Shown: positions 49,592 through 60,454, counted from the stretch's first letter. The stretch is DNA of 60,722 bases from Ettlia oleoabundans (GCA_019693395.1 JAAMXP010000504.1:1-60722), one strand, 5' to 3'. Notes: generated by a model from the letters alone, not told the origin. Numbers and translations: made by a program.

Positions 49592-49606
49592 TCACGGGAT
49601 CTTTTA

Positions 49607-49611
49607 TTACA
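49607..49611 (-). terminator. Minus-strand TGTAA that contains the stop codon of the Cys-rich gene
   Basis: Plus-strand TTACA; on the minus strand the last three bases are the TAA stop of the Cys-rich protein gene. If used, the 3' UTR is only ~10-20 bases. Confidence 0.4.
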
Positions 49612-50418
49612 AGTGATTTGCAGTTGGCAGGTGCACTGACGCAATAAATTGCGGTGATGGGTGTGTAATAGCTGCGTTTGGCTGCAGCAGTGCAGCAGGC
49701 TGGTTCAAGGAGGCTGAGATGCATGGCAGTTTGGAAGTGGCTGTCAGAGGCTGCTTTCGCACGCTCACGCTTGCTGAGGATGCAGCGGCTGTTTGCGTGG
49801 GTGCTGCCTTGCCCTCAGATGCCAATGGCACCAGCCTGTGCTTGGTGAGCAGGTGGCCGTCCATGCACCAGCAGCAGTCCCAGCAGCAGAGGCAGCACAA
49901 GCCGTTGCGGCATGCTGCGCAGCAGTTGATGACGAGGCCAATGAAGCAGCTGGAGAGGGCAAGGAAGCAGATGGCCCCAAAGCTCGCCACGCCCCACCAA
50001 AAGTACCCCATCTGCACCAGCGCATCAAAGGGGCCGGGTCAACGCGACTCGCAGTGTTGCGTACGGCAAGCAGGCTGCCTCAGCGCTCCCAGATGACACC
50101 CACCACGAACCGCCGGGCTGAAGCGGTGAACTTCTCATACTGGGAGATTGCGAAAGTATCACTGGGGACCTCCAACATGCGCCGTGGGGGGTTGTCGTGG
50201 CGACGATGGTTGGGCGCTGGCGGGAGGTAGAGCGCTGGCGCAAGCGCCTCCAGTTCAGCCAGCAACCGGCGTCCTGGCTGGGCCCTACGCTCATTGCAGC
50301 CCTCGCAAGGATCTGCCGTAACCAGCTGGGGGCCAAGGCCACTCAAGGAGCTTGCCGCGCCGCAACAGATGGCGGCAGCTAGGAGAGCAAAGACTGTGGA
50401 CACCTTCGCTCCGTGCAT
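49607..50418 (-). CDS. Secreted or membrane protein with signal peptide, one TM helix and Cys-rich tail
   Basis: Exons 50418-50104 and 50011-49607 give 239 residues. The start MHGAKVSTVFALLAAAICC is a typical signal peptide. A lumenal/extracellular part of ~85 residues includes PCEGC and several RR pairs. A TM helix (GAICFLALSSCFIGLVI) is followed at once by a dense Cys cluster of ten Cys in about 20 residues (pattern CCxxCxxxxCCxCCxxCCxC), suited to palmitoylation or metal binding. The final ~60 residues are bland and Ser/Ala/Pro-rich; they may be misread 3' UTR if a further intron exists. The family is not recognised. The open frame reaches a GTG slightly upstream, but the ATG at 50418 gives the signal peptide. 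Confidence 0.55.
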
Positions 50419-50719
50419 GACTGATAGTTTTGATTTTCCCACCCCAATATTGTTCTACTGAAGTGGGCTTAGTAGCTGAAGGGTGAGGGCTCATATGCAT
50501 GCTGGCGCCAGTGGTGCTAGCCCGCGGCCCCGGCTATGCGTGCTATGCGGCCCTTCGTTGGGCGGAGAAATCGCTCAGACACTTTTTGCGAACAAAGTTC
50601 CGGGAAACGTGCACGCCAAGGGTTCCAGGCTGCTCCGGCCAAACGCGTTTTTGCTCTCCTCTCCCCCGTTTTGCACGCGGCACCTCGTGTGCCGTCGGTG
50701 TTCGGTTGCGCCTGCCAAG
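50419..50719. promoter_or_regulatory. Divergent promoter region of two secreted-protein genes
   Basis: 301 bases between the start codons of the Cys-rich membrane protein (minus) and the Kazal protein (plus), both with predicted signal peptides. Shared regulation is possible but not shown. Confidence 0.4.
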
Positions 50720-52814
50720 ATGAGGAGGTGTCTACTCTTGGCAACTTGCCTGGCGCTGGCAGCCGCAGCAAATGCCGCCACCCCTGGCTGTCCCTCTGCA
50801 CTGTCGCTCGTAGAGAAATTGGGAGCTGAGTCTCTTATCTTCAGCGAAATCCTGACGGTATTGGGAGGTCAGGGTGAGCAGCGCTGCCAACTGCACGCAC
50901 CCTTGCACCCCCTTTAGGAAGCTGCCGCTCACGCCGGGCTGCCATGCATCCTGCACATCATTTTGTCAACAGCATGTAGCTTGCGCCTTGTTGCCCTATC
51001 ACAGCTTGCATGGGAGATTACTCACTTTACTGTGGCCGATGTATGCTGTGTGCCATTCGCAGGCGCGCCCCCTGGCACAGCCAAGCGGCGGCAGATGCTG
51101 GAGGACGCGCCAGCCCGCCCCTTCCGCGCCTGCCCCCGCATCCTATCCCCCGTCTGCTCCACAGATGGCCAACAGTACCCCAATGACTGTGTGGCAGCCA
51201 ACAAGGGTGCACAGGTGGCATGCAGAGGTCCTTGCCCCTGCGGCGCTGCAGCAGCGTCGTTAACAGGTCAGGCTGGCCCAGTAGACCCTGTGATGGGGGC
51301 CTGCCCTAAAATCTACTCCCCTGTCTGCGGCAAGGATGGCACCACCTACACCAGCAAGTGCATGGCAGGCGGTGAGGATGCAGTGGCCTGCGAGGGCCCC
51401 TGCCCCTGTCAGCAGGCGACGCGGGAGTTGCTGAGCACCCACACTGCAGCTGCGGCGGAGAGCAGCGGCAGCGGCGGGGAGGGCACCTACTGTCCGACAA
51501 TCTTTGCGCCAGTGTGCTCCACCGACGGCGAGACGTTCAGCAACGACTGCTTTGCAAGCGCCGCCGGCGCTGAGGTTGCCTGCGCTACAGAGTGCCCCTG
51601 TGAGGGCGGCATTGCTGGAGGGCAGAGCAGTGGCACCAACGGCGACGATGCCGTCTGCATTGGCATCTTTGACCCCGTCTGCGGAACAGGTGGGAACAAT
51701 TTATGGCCTGGGTTGATCCTACACACTGCTGCATCCACACTCCTCAGCATTCTGGTGGCAGTTCAGTGACTACCCTTTACATGCCTGCCCCTTCACCCAC
51801 CGGCCGCCTGCCAAGCTGACGAGTGCACGCTATATGCTTGCCCACCACCTGCCTGCTCATTACTCCTCCTGCGAGTACAGATGGCAACTCGTACACAAAT
51901 CTGTGCAATGCCCAGGTGGCAGGCGTGGATGCGGCTTGCAGCGGCAGGTGCCCCTGCCCTGGTGAGTGCAGTGAGCGGCTGCAGTCCCCACCCCACCTAA
52001 CCCCGTCATTGCCGCGGCCACTGGAGTGGTCGGGAGTTGATGCAGACGTGCAAAGGGGGCTTGGCTTGCCTGCTTCTGGGCCGACAGACAGTCTCGGCAT
52101 ACATGCACGCAGCTCATGCTTTTATTGCATTTCGGTTTTGCCCACTCTGTTGCAGATTTGATTTTGGCGCTGGAGACCAGGGGCGGAGTGCTGCTGGTGC
52201 CCACAGACGAGTCACTGCTGCTTGAACTGGATGTCTTAGCCAACTCAACAGACGCCTCGGGTGCGGTCTGCTGCTGCATGGATCCTGCGCGATGCCTCTT
52301 GCATCAATGAATTTGATACAAGACAACAATCTGAGGTGCCTCTTGTGCTGCCATGCATGCAGGTGACCTGCTAGACAACACGGGCTTGCTGAAGCGCATT
52401 CTGGCCCGCCACATCATCCTGGCGGTGAGCGCTGCCCGCACCTGCGGCCCTCCTCCTCACCTGCAGAGCTGCAGTGGGCGGCTTCTAAAGCATATTTTGA
52501 GCTGCACTAGTCCTGTATGCTGTCACTACCAACTTTTGACAAGTTCTTGACAACAACACCTCGCCCGCTTGTCTTGGCTGCCCTCGCAGGACCCTAGCCG
52601 GCCGCCGCTGAACCCGACTGCACAGGGCACTCCTGCTATGACCGAGGCTGGGGAGCGTGTTCGGCTGGTTGGCCGGGGAGGAACGCCCGGGAGTGTCATC
52701 AGTGGGCCGCCAGCGCAGGAGGAGATCCCTGTGCTGGGAAGTGAGATGGGCTGCAACCTTGCGACATACCTGCTTGCAGCGCCATTGCAAGGACCTGAGA
52801 AGCCTAGCAGTTGA
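50720..52814 (+). CDS. Secreted Kazal-type protease-inhibitor repeat protein with a split FAS1-like domain
   Basis: Exons 50720-50873, 51063-51689, 51881-51961, 52156-52260, 52363-52424 and 52590-52814 give 417 residues. A signal peptide (MRRCLLLATCLALAAAANAA) is followed by ALSLVEKLGAESLIFSEIL. Four Kazal modules come next, each with the pattern CPxI.xPVC.TDG..Y.N.C..A....V.C...CPC: ACPRILSPVC, ACPKIYSPVC, YCPTIFAPVC and VCIGIFDPVC; the last is completed across an intron. Kazal domains inhibit serine proteases through the loop after the second Cys. After the array come VLLVPTDESLLLEL, LLKRILARHIIL and a C-terminal stretch ending YLLAAPLQGP, which together resemble a fasciclin (FAS1) adhesion domain whose first helix would be the piece before the Kazal array. 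The protein probably acts in the extracellular matrix. Confidence 0.8.
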
Positions 52815-53109
52815 TAGCCAGTTGTGAAAAAATAATAGCGCAGCCAGGAAACCCGACTCAAGTCAACAGCCTGCCGCTGCTTCTATACATTTCGTGCAAT
52901 AGGACAAGCTAGCTAGATCATTCATGGTAGACGCCCATTTTTGATGCAAATGACCAGGTCCCGCATCCTCACAGCCCAGGCAGCCAGCTACTGGCCAGTT
53001 ACTGCGGATGTCTTTGCTTTCTTTCATGTTCGCAACTTGCAGCACTCACGTGATACAGACTCCCCATTCTTTTCCTCCCAGAATCATGCCATGTTCATTT
53101 CCCTTGTTT

Positions 53110-53114
53110 TGTAA
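53110..53114 (+). terminator. TGTAA polyadenylation motif of the Kazal gene
   Basis: TGTAA lies 295 bases after the Kazal gene's stop codon. Confidence 0.35.
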
Positions 53115-53132
53115 TATGCATATGCAATTCTT

Positions 53133-53137
53133 TTACA
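53133..53137 (-). terminator. Minus-strand TGTAA of the small Cys-rich gene
   Basis: TTACA on the plus strand, 123 bases after the minus-strand stop. Confidence 0.35.
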
Positions 53138-53260
53138 CCAGGCAAACAAGCCCATACCTCATCACCCAACTCGAATGCACAACAAAAGCTGGGCCACAAC
53201 AAAAGAGTAGTGCATGCAGGGCATAGATAGTCAGAAGTGGTGCAACATCATCATAGCTGC

Positions 53261-54076
53261 TCACTGCTGCGCTGCAAGGCTTGGGAACTTGCACTTGAAC
53301 ACGGCAGCTGGCAGGCGCTTGGCCTCCTCTTCCGTGTAACAGGCGCTGGGCACTGCCGCTGACAGGCACCACACGCAGTGGTGCGCCGAAGAGCACGAGT
53401 CCTGCGGCACAGGGTGGGCGGGGAGAGCATGAGGTGAGGCGGATGGAAACCTGGAGAGGGTATCTCAACAGCATGGGCAGGGTCGTAATGGCCAACAGCA
53501 GCAACACAGTATTAATGCAATGGCAGGCCTGCTCAGAGTCCCATGTTGACAGGCGATGGCTTTTGGATAGTGCCAGTGAGGACAGCAACCAGAGGTGGTG
53601 TGACGTTGAAAACTTGCTGCAACAAAAGACCTCACCTCATCTGTGTGGCTCTGGCAGTCGGTGTTGGGTGCAGGGGGTGGGGGGAAGTCGCAAGTGAACA
53701 GTTCTGCAGCAGTCCAGAAGTGGAGGGGGTAAATTGCCACTGGTTGTGAGCAGTCATACGGGAGGAAGGGGTCTTGAGGCTGCCTGGCATGTGCTTGAAA
53801 TGAGCTGGGGTGGCTGGCGCCGGACGTGTCGTGCACTGCCGTGCTCCCTTGCTCACTTTTAGGCAGCTTGAGGGCGACGCTGGTCTCCACACAAACGTCC
53901 ACTTTGGACCATGCGTGGCAAGTTACACACTTGTCGGCATGATCGGGGCACTCCTCAGCGCCATACATCACGCACAGGTCGTTGAGCGGGGTAAGTCGCA
54001 CGGCGGCCGCCGGCGCCACCAGCGCAGCGGCAGCCAGCAGGGCGACGAGCAGGGGGATCTTGCTGAGGCGAGGCAT
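53261..54076 (-). CDS. Small secreted Cys-rich protein with two duplicated domains
   Basis: Exons 54076-53857, 53703-53636 and 53401-53261 give 142 residues. MPRLSKIPLLVALLAAAALV is a signal peptide ending near AAA. The mature ~115 residues hold two copies of one pattern: C.DHADKCVTC...V.CV...ALKLP..LFTCDFP, then C.SHTDE..C....HCVWC..A.VPSACYTEEEAKRLPAAVFKCKFP. Similar WC..AAVPS.C....A..LP..VF.C motifs occur in secreted proteins of various protists; I know no function for them. The upstream ATG and signal peptide fix the start. All junctions are GT-AG and keep the second repeat continuous. Confidence 0.7.
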
Positions 54077-54579
54077 TTCAGTGAATCAGCAGCAGGTAGC
54101 CTGACGATTTTGCTGGCAACAGCGTTGTTTTGCGCGACAGCGGATGGGCCAGGAGGGTTGCTACTCTTTCTGCACGCTCGAGGTCACCGTATTTGCAGAT
54201 GGGCGAGCGAGCGTTGCTACTCTTTCTGCATGAAAAAACTAGACGAAGGGTTTGTTGCTTCTTGGCCAAGCGGACCTAGCCAGCCGAAAAATTGTACCGG
54301 CCCACTTATTGAATGAGGATTCCTGAATGATCATTCCTTTCGCAAACACACTGTTCGGAAGGCAAGTACTACAAACTCCGGATAAACCTATTGCTAGGGT
54401 CTCGTGTTCTCGACTTCGTGTTCTTACTACTGGCCGTATGTCAGTTACGCTCCTGCAGGCCGAGTTGAGCACATCACTGCAGGGAGGCGCGCCAGGCGTG
54501 GCCCCGCCTCGTCAAGCAGAGCGCCGCCCGGCGGCAACCCTGCCTGGTCTGCGCTAGTGCCTTGCACCTGAGAAACAGC
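54077..54579. promoter_or_regulatory. Divergent promoter region with an 18-base direct repeat
   Basis: 503 bases between start codons of the small secreted gene (minus) and the Na+/H+ exchanger (plus). GTTGCTACTCTTTCTGCA occurs at 54157-54174 and again at 54213-54230, 56 bases apart. No exon supported. Confidence 0.45.
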
Positions 54580-57500
54580 ATGATGGGGCCACCAGAGGTT
54601 GCATCACTGCTCCCCTTGGTCTTTTGTCTGGCAATCGCCATTCTTTTGGGACATTTTGTGCATGTCAGGCGGTAAGTAGCCACACAACACTTACTGGGCA
54701 TGTAACGAAGCCATTCACTGTCAATCGCCAACCGGAAAGATGATCAATCGCCCTGTGACCCAAACTTCTGGTGCAAATCCTCTTTGCAGGATATACTTTC
54801 TTACGGAAGCAACAGTCTCGCTGTTGGTGGGGCTGCTGGCAGGCGGTGCAGGTATGGCCATGGAGGGCATACGCGAAGGTACCAGTGCATGGCATGCCTT
54901 GCCCTAGCAGCCCTGATGTGGAATTCTACACCACACTCCACCAACAGCGCGCCACACCTGCGCAGATTACTTTGCCATGGAACCTTCCACGGCACTGCGC
55001 GGTTCCATGCATTGCCCTACTGCTGCACGCTGTGCTTGCATGCTGTGCTCCCCTTAAACCTTATGCTTCCCCGAACAACCCGCAGTTCTTGCCTATTATT
55101 CGGTGTGGATGGGCGTAAAAATTCCGGCAACTCTTGTGGAGTTCAACACCCAGGTATGATTCCAGCACAGAACGTGCAGGCCCTTCAGGCCACACCATGT
55201 GAGGCCCAGTCGGCTCCTTTGTGCTGCAGGTATTCTTTGACTGGTTACTGCCCCCCATCATATTCAACGCCGGCTTCAGTGTGAAGAAAAAGTCGTTCTT
55301 CAAGAACTTCACCACCCTTGTGCTGTATGGTGCGATTGTTGCCGCCACCTGTACCTGCACCTGCCTGATTGATTCAAACGCCTGCCCACCTGCCAAATTG
55401 ACTCCTGTCCTCTGTGGTAGGGCTTGGGTAGGCCCCTACTCATGCCGCATTGACATTTCACCCGCCCGCTGCAGGTGTGATCGGCACATTCATGACCTCA
55501 GCCATGATAGCAGCAGGTGCTTCCCACTTATTGTGCATGTTGCCCTGCACCTTGATGGTGTGCCAAGCGCCTCCTGCCCCCTCAATGGCTTGGGTCTCCA
55601 GTGCCTTGCAGGCACCGCCAAAATGCTGTCGGCTGTGGGGGTGGGGCGCCACCTGGTCACCGACAGCCTCAGTCTGGGCACCATTTTCTCCAGCACAGAC
55701 TCTGTGGCCACACTGCAAATACTGGACCAGGTGCTGCACCGCAGGGCAGCAGTGTGGCACAACGGGGGAGTTGCGAGGGCTTGTACGCTCGTTGTTGGAC
55801 CCGTCTTGCAGAGCCGGATGTTTGATTGGGTTGGGCAGCGGGCCTGTGATAAGGAGGCGCATTGTTTCCTCACATGCAGGACACGGCGCCGGTGCTTTAC
55901 TCCTTGATATTCGGGGAAGGAGTGGTAAACGATGCAACCTCAATTGTTTTGCTGAGAGCCGTGCAAAAGATCAGGTGTTGCCTCTTTCCGTCCCGTTGGA
56001 AACCAGTGTATATGAGCCGCTCTTTGTGCACATCACAGAACATTCCAAGTTGCATGTTTCACTTTCTTCACTTCCACCCTGGTCATCCACATCTGCAAGC
56101 ACCAGCATTCACTGGGCCAGCCTTCTCCTGTGCTGCCCCACTGCAGCCTCAAGTCAGAACTAACCGCCGACACACTGCTGCTGGTCGCCCTCAACTTCAT
56201 GCGACTCTTTGTCCTCAGGCACGCCCCGCCTAGGCTTGCTGCTTCATGATGCCCTATTCCTATGCTGTAGCTTGCTGCCCCTGCTGCCGCCCCGCAGTGC
56301 AACTGCATGTTGTGTGGTTTGCTCCGACCATGCAAGATGCCCGGCCCTGCCGAACGCAGCTGAGACAGATTCTCAAGGTATCCAGTACCTCTGTTCTGAA
56401 TTGCTGCCCCTCTTCTGGCTGCCTGCCTGTAGCCTGCTGTTGGGGGCTGGAGTTGGGCTAGGCAGCGCCTACTTGATAAAGCGCTCGTTTGTGCACCACT
56501 CTACCGATCGGTGAGCCAGCCTGCATAATGCGGCATGTTTGTGTCACTATCGCCATCTGCTTGCTCCTATCATCAACAATTCAAGTCCCCCTGCGCCCAG
56601 CATGCCAGTCCGTCCCCATTCATCAGGCGCTCATTGCGTGCCCCTGCGTGCCCCTGCGTGCCCGTGCGTGCCTGTGGTCTGGTGGTCCCCGCTGCAGAGA
56701 GGTTTGTCTTGTGGCACTGCTGGGGTTTGTGGCCTACCTGCTAGCGGAGGAGCTGCAGCTGTCGGGAATATTCAGCGTGTTCTTTGCAGGGCTGACCATG
56801 AGGTGGGTGAGAGGACGTCCTGCGCATATCCAGCGTAGTCAGCACACAGCGAGCAGCAGAGGCCAGGGAAGCATCGTTTGTACCGTGGCATCCCGCGTTT
56901 TTGCCAGGCATTGTCTGGCTTCCTCTTCTCTCCAGTGGAGGCTGACGTGACGCCGTTGGCTGCTAGCCCTGCCGCAGTCACTACACCTGGCATGCCCTCT
57001 CCCCGTCGGCAAAGGTGGTGACAGGTGAACTCGCAAGCGTTTGAGGAAAGCCCCACACTGCAGCTAGCGATGTCCTGTGGTATGCATGCAATGCATCATA
57101 TTCTCTTGAGGTTGTCACGCTTGCTCAACGTCTGTTCTGGACTGCACTGTCAGCCGGTATGGTCACTCCACGGTTCCCATAAACCCCTCCACCATGCTTC
57201 CTGCCCTTCTGTGCCAGCTCCCTTCTGTTTTGTGCCACCCTCTCGCGCCGCTCGTGCTAAAGGCTGCCCCCTGTGTGTTGCAGTCTACCTGTTCCGCGTG
57301 CTTTCCTTCACTTCTGAGCTCTTCCTCTTCCTCTACGCCGGCTTCAGCATGTGGAGCACCACGCTGTGGCAGGGGGACATCTACAGCAGGGTGAGCTGCA
57401 GGCAACAGAATCGGAGCAACAAGTATCATCATACATAGATGGCTGTGCATCCTGCCAAGCATTCATTGTAGGGCATCAATACCAGCAAAGGTGTGGTGCC

Positions 57501-60156
57501 AACATCCATTGCAGTGGCCTTTGCTTAGATACCTGCATGTCTTCCCAACTTCCGGTGACCATCCAGGTGCACTACTGCCTTGTTACCACTCTGGCCTTAA
57601 TGCTGCTCTGCACCCGGCTGCCACGCACGCTGTGCTGCAGGCCAGCGTCATCAGAACAGCGGGCATCCTGGCTGCAGCGCTAGTGGCACTTGTGTTTGTG
57701 GCGCGGGGCCTCACCCTCATCCCCCTGACCCTGCTGGCCAATACGTGGCGCCCAGATGGAAGCAAGATCACTCTGAGGCAGGGGGCAGTCATCTGGTGGG
57801 CTGGCAGCATGCGTGGCGCAGGCAAGTGGGGCTATCGGGGCTGCCGGCCAGTTGTTGCAGCAGCAGACGTCTGCCTTTGCGGCTCTCAGCAGGACTGGTG
57901 CTGACAGAAAGTTGTCCCCCCTGCTGCAGGCTTGTGATACCATAGCTCGTTCATTACGATTCGATCTGAGCCGCTGGTGCCCTGCCAAGCACCTTTGTGC
58001 ACCTGTACGCCTCCCACTTGCTCCCCTGTGACCCATCGTCACCCCACCAGGCTTGTCTGCCTGCCACCTTCCCCTCCGGCATTCCTTCCTGCTCGTGTCT
58101 CTACGTTGGTGCCTGTCTGGATCATGCCCTGCAGTCACGGTGGCCATGGCTTTCCAGAGCTTTGGGCGTGAGGGACACAAGGAGCCGGTGGACAACCAGA
58201 TTCTGGTGGTGGCTGCCATTGCTGCTGTCATATTCATCACAGGTGGGTGCACACCGGCACACAGGGTCAAAGTTGGCTGGACTAGGCATTGGAGTCGGCG
58301 GGGCAATCACGTAAGGCTGAGGGGCCAACACAAGGGACGGCGTTGATAGAACTGCGCCGCTGGGTTGGGAAGCTCAGCATGGTGGAGCTGGCCGAGCCAG
58401 TTGTCACCCAACCTGACTGCCTGGCCATGTACTGGCCTGCTTGTGGTGCTGCAGTTGTGCTGGGAGCTGTCACCAGCACCCTTCTGGGCTGGCTGCTGCC
58501 CCAGGACGATGAGCTGGCACCCATGGCCACTCTTGCATCCCTCCCCTCCCTCCAGAGTGGGATCAGGTGGATGCCACCGCGCCGCGCTGCTCCTCCCGCT
58601 TTTGTGCTCATACACTGTTAGCTTGCGCTGACCACGGGGCGACTTAGTTGTCGAAGCCGCTTCTGTCGCTCTTCGCATCTACTCAGTGTTTACTGCCAGC
58701 CATGTCGGTTGCCACCCCAGCCTCGAGCCATGGCAGCACAGCAAGGGCTTCAACAAGGGCCCCACGTGGCTCACCTGCGCTTACCATGCGCTGTCCCCAC
58801 CCCTGTCCCTGCCTGCAGCCCACAGCTGCTGACTTGGACGCTTCAGCGGCACCTGCACTGGAATCAGCGCTCCCCCATCTACCGTGCCTGGCATTATATC
58901 GACGAGCACTGGCTTTACCCACTGTTTGGAGGACGCAACCCACAGGGTGCGGCGGGCTACCGCTCACCGCCTCCCAGCCCTGGAAAGGAGATGATTCATC
59001 GTGTAATGGGGCCTGGCATACTCAAGCGCATGGGCCCACCAGAAGTGCCGCAGCAGCCGCTGCGGCAGCAGCCTGCAGCCAGGGTGGGATTCAACCCCGT
59101 CCCCAGTATTGTCGCCACATCCAGCTTTGCGCCCTTGTCCAGCCTGCAGCAGCCCCTGCTGTCGGTCGTTGATGGCGGTGCCGGGCAAGAAGCTGCCCCG
59201 GTGGCTGCATCTGTGGCCTCAACCGCCAAATCCAGCAAGCGCCGACCCGACGCCTTCCGCCTCTGGCCAGCCCCCACTGAGACCAGTGAGCTTGATGAGG
59301 CAGAAGAGCCGGACCACAGTGCAGCTGGCATCACAGCAAGCGCAGCAGTCAACAGGCCCGAGATCAGCGCAGCCATGCGGGCCATGTCAATGCGCAGCCT
59401 GCCGGCAGAAGCGATGGACATGCAGCCCAGCACCGCGGCTGAAGGTGGGGGGGGTGCAAGCGAGCTGCCCACCGGTCTGCCAGCCTGGTAGAGCGCTTGT
59501 GGTGACTGACACCCGCGGGCGGGCTGGCGGGCAGCCAGGCGGCGCATCCTATCCAGCGCTTGTGTGCCTTGTGCTTGCGTTGATGGAAGGCTGCTGAGGT
59601 GTCAATCGGTACCTTGATTGGCAGCTTTGCGGGAACACTGCTCGACAGGCAGCATCAAGGCATGAACATTGCGTGTTCCTGCTGCTGCAAACCTGGTGGT
59701 TCTTACCCCGTTGTGCTGCAGAGCTGTTCAACTGTGAGACGGGGCGGCTGGATAGTCACATGAGCCAGCAGCTGGATTGGAAGGACAGGTGTGATGCTCA
59801 CAGACAGCTGCCTGCCTGTGTCACCTTGCGCTGCCTGGCTGAGGTACCACCAAACTGCCTGGCTGAGGTACCACCAAACTGCCTGGCTTGTGTGTCGGCT
59901 CACCTGCAATTTTCACTCGTTAGCCTTTCAGCTGACTGCTCCATTCCTTGCTGGCAAGCACTCGTGTTGCCCCGCCCACGCCTCCTGCAGTGCCCAGTAT
60001 GGCGAGGCGGCCTGGCTGGCTGCGGGGGCCCCCAGCGATGGGTCCGGCATGGCTGAAAGCGGGTCTCAGCAGCAGCTGCTGGAGCGGGAGGATCCAGAGG
60101 CTGAGCCGGGGGGTCCGCCGGTGCTGGGCCGCAAGTCGCCATTTCAAACCGACTAG
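54580..60156 (+). CDS. NHX: NHX-type Na+(K+)/H+ exchanger (CPA1)
   Basis: Eighteen exons give 757 residues: 54580-54671, 54790-54878, 55086-55153, 55230-55329, 55475-55516, 55612-55730, 55880-55974, 56147-56218, 56433-56510, 56698-56802, 56978-57024, 57284-57390, 57641-57821, 58135-58242, 58455-58566, 58819-59444, 59722-59788, 59991-60156. Family motifs: FFDWLLPPIIF (85-95, amiloride-binding segment), IFSSTDSVATLQIL, FGEGVVNDA with the transport pair Asn187-Asp188, HYTWHALSPSAKVVT, SELFLFLYAGFS and MRGAV, the last across a GC-donor intron (57822). About eleven to twelve TM helices are followed by a long Ala/Pro/Ser-rich cytosolic tail. NHX proteins exchange Na+ or K+ for H+ across vacuolar or endosomal membranes, setting lumenal pH and salt tolerance. 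The intron after 56218 also starts GC. The end of exon 2 could instead be 54851. Confidence 0.9.
56641..56670 (+). repeat. 10-base tandem repeat (CCCCTGCGTG)3 in an NHX intron
   Basis: Three units at 56641-56670, the third with one mismatch, 28 bases before the exon starting at 56698; it adds to the pyrimidine-rich end of that intron. Confidence 0.8.
59831..59888 (+). repeat. 24-base tandem repeat in the last NHX intron
   Basis: The unit beginning CTGCCTGGCTGAGGTACCAC is exact at 59831-59854 and 59855-59878, with a ten-base partial third copy to 59888. Confidence 0.85.
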
Positions 60157-60454
60157 CAGCAGGATTGGCTGTGGGTGGGCTGGTGCTGGTACCGGCTGCA
60201 AGTAAATGCACGCACTGGACCGCCGTGTTTGGTCTACAATCTGCCAGTATGTATTATTAACCTCCTCCCCAGGCTTGCGATGGTATTATTGCTCATTGCT
60301 TATCCAATAGCTGCCTAAATGTATTGCCACTACAACTGCAAACGCCTTACAATGTAAAGCGAAAGCTTCAGGGCACACCAGCATGGAATAGATCGGCAGT
60401 GGCTGCACCCTGAGCCCCCCGCACACAAAGGACCCGCCAGCAGCCGGCTAACTG
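60157..60454. other. Convergent intergenic region with a two-way poly(A) signal
   Basis: Holds the NHX 3' UTR and the 3' UTR of the partial minus-strand gene. No exon seen apart from the signals at 60347-60357. Confidence 0.45.
60347..60357. terminator. Back-to-back TTACA/TGTAA poly(A) motifs
   Basis: TTACA (60347-60351, minus-strand TGTAA) and TGTAA (60353-60357) are separated by one base, serving as candidate signals for the two convergent genes at once. Confidence 0.5.

Larger units (their letters stand above)
52815..53260. other. Convergent intergenic region with close opposing poly(A) motifs
   Basis: No exon seen. TGTAA at 53110-53114 (plus) and TTACA at 53133-53137 (minus-strand TGTAA) are candidate signals for the Kazal gene and the small Cys-rich gene. 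Confidence 0.45.

Noticed and set aside
58819..59491. Ending the NHX protein at the TAG at 59489-59491
   Set aside because: A GT donor at 59445 is in phase with two further exons (59722-59788, 59991-60156) that look coding and end in a clean stop. Transcript data could reverse this.
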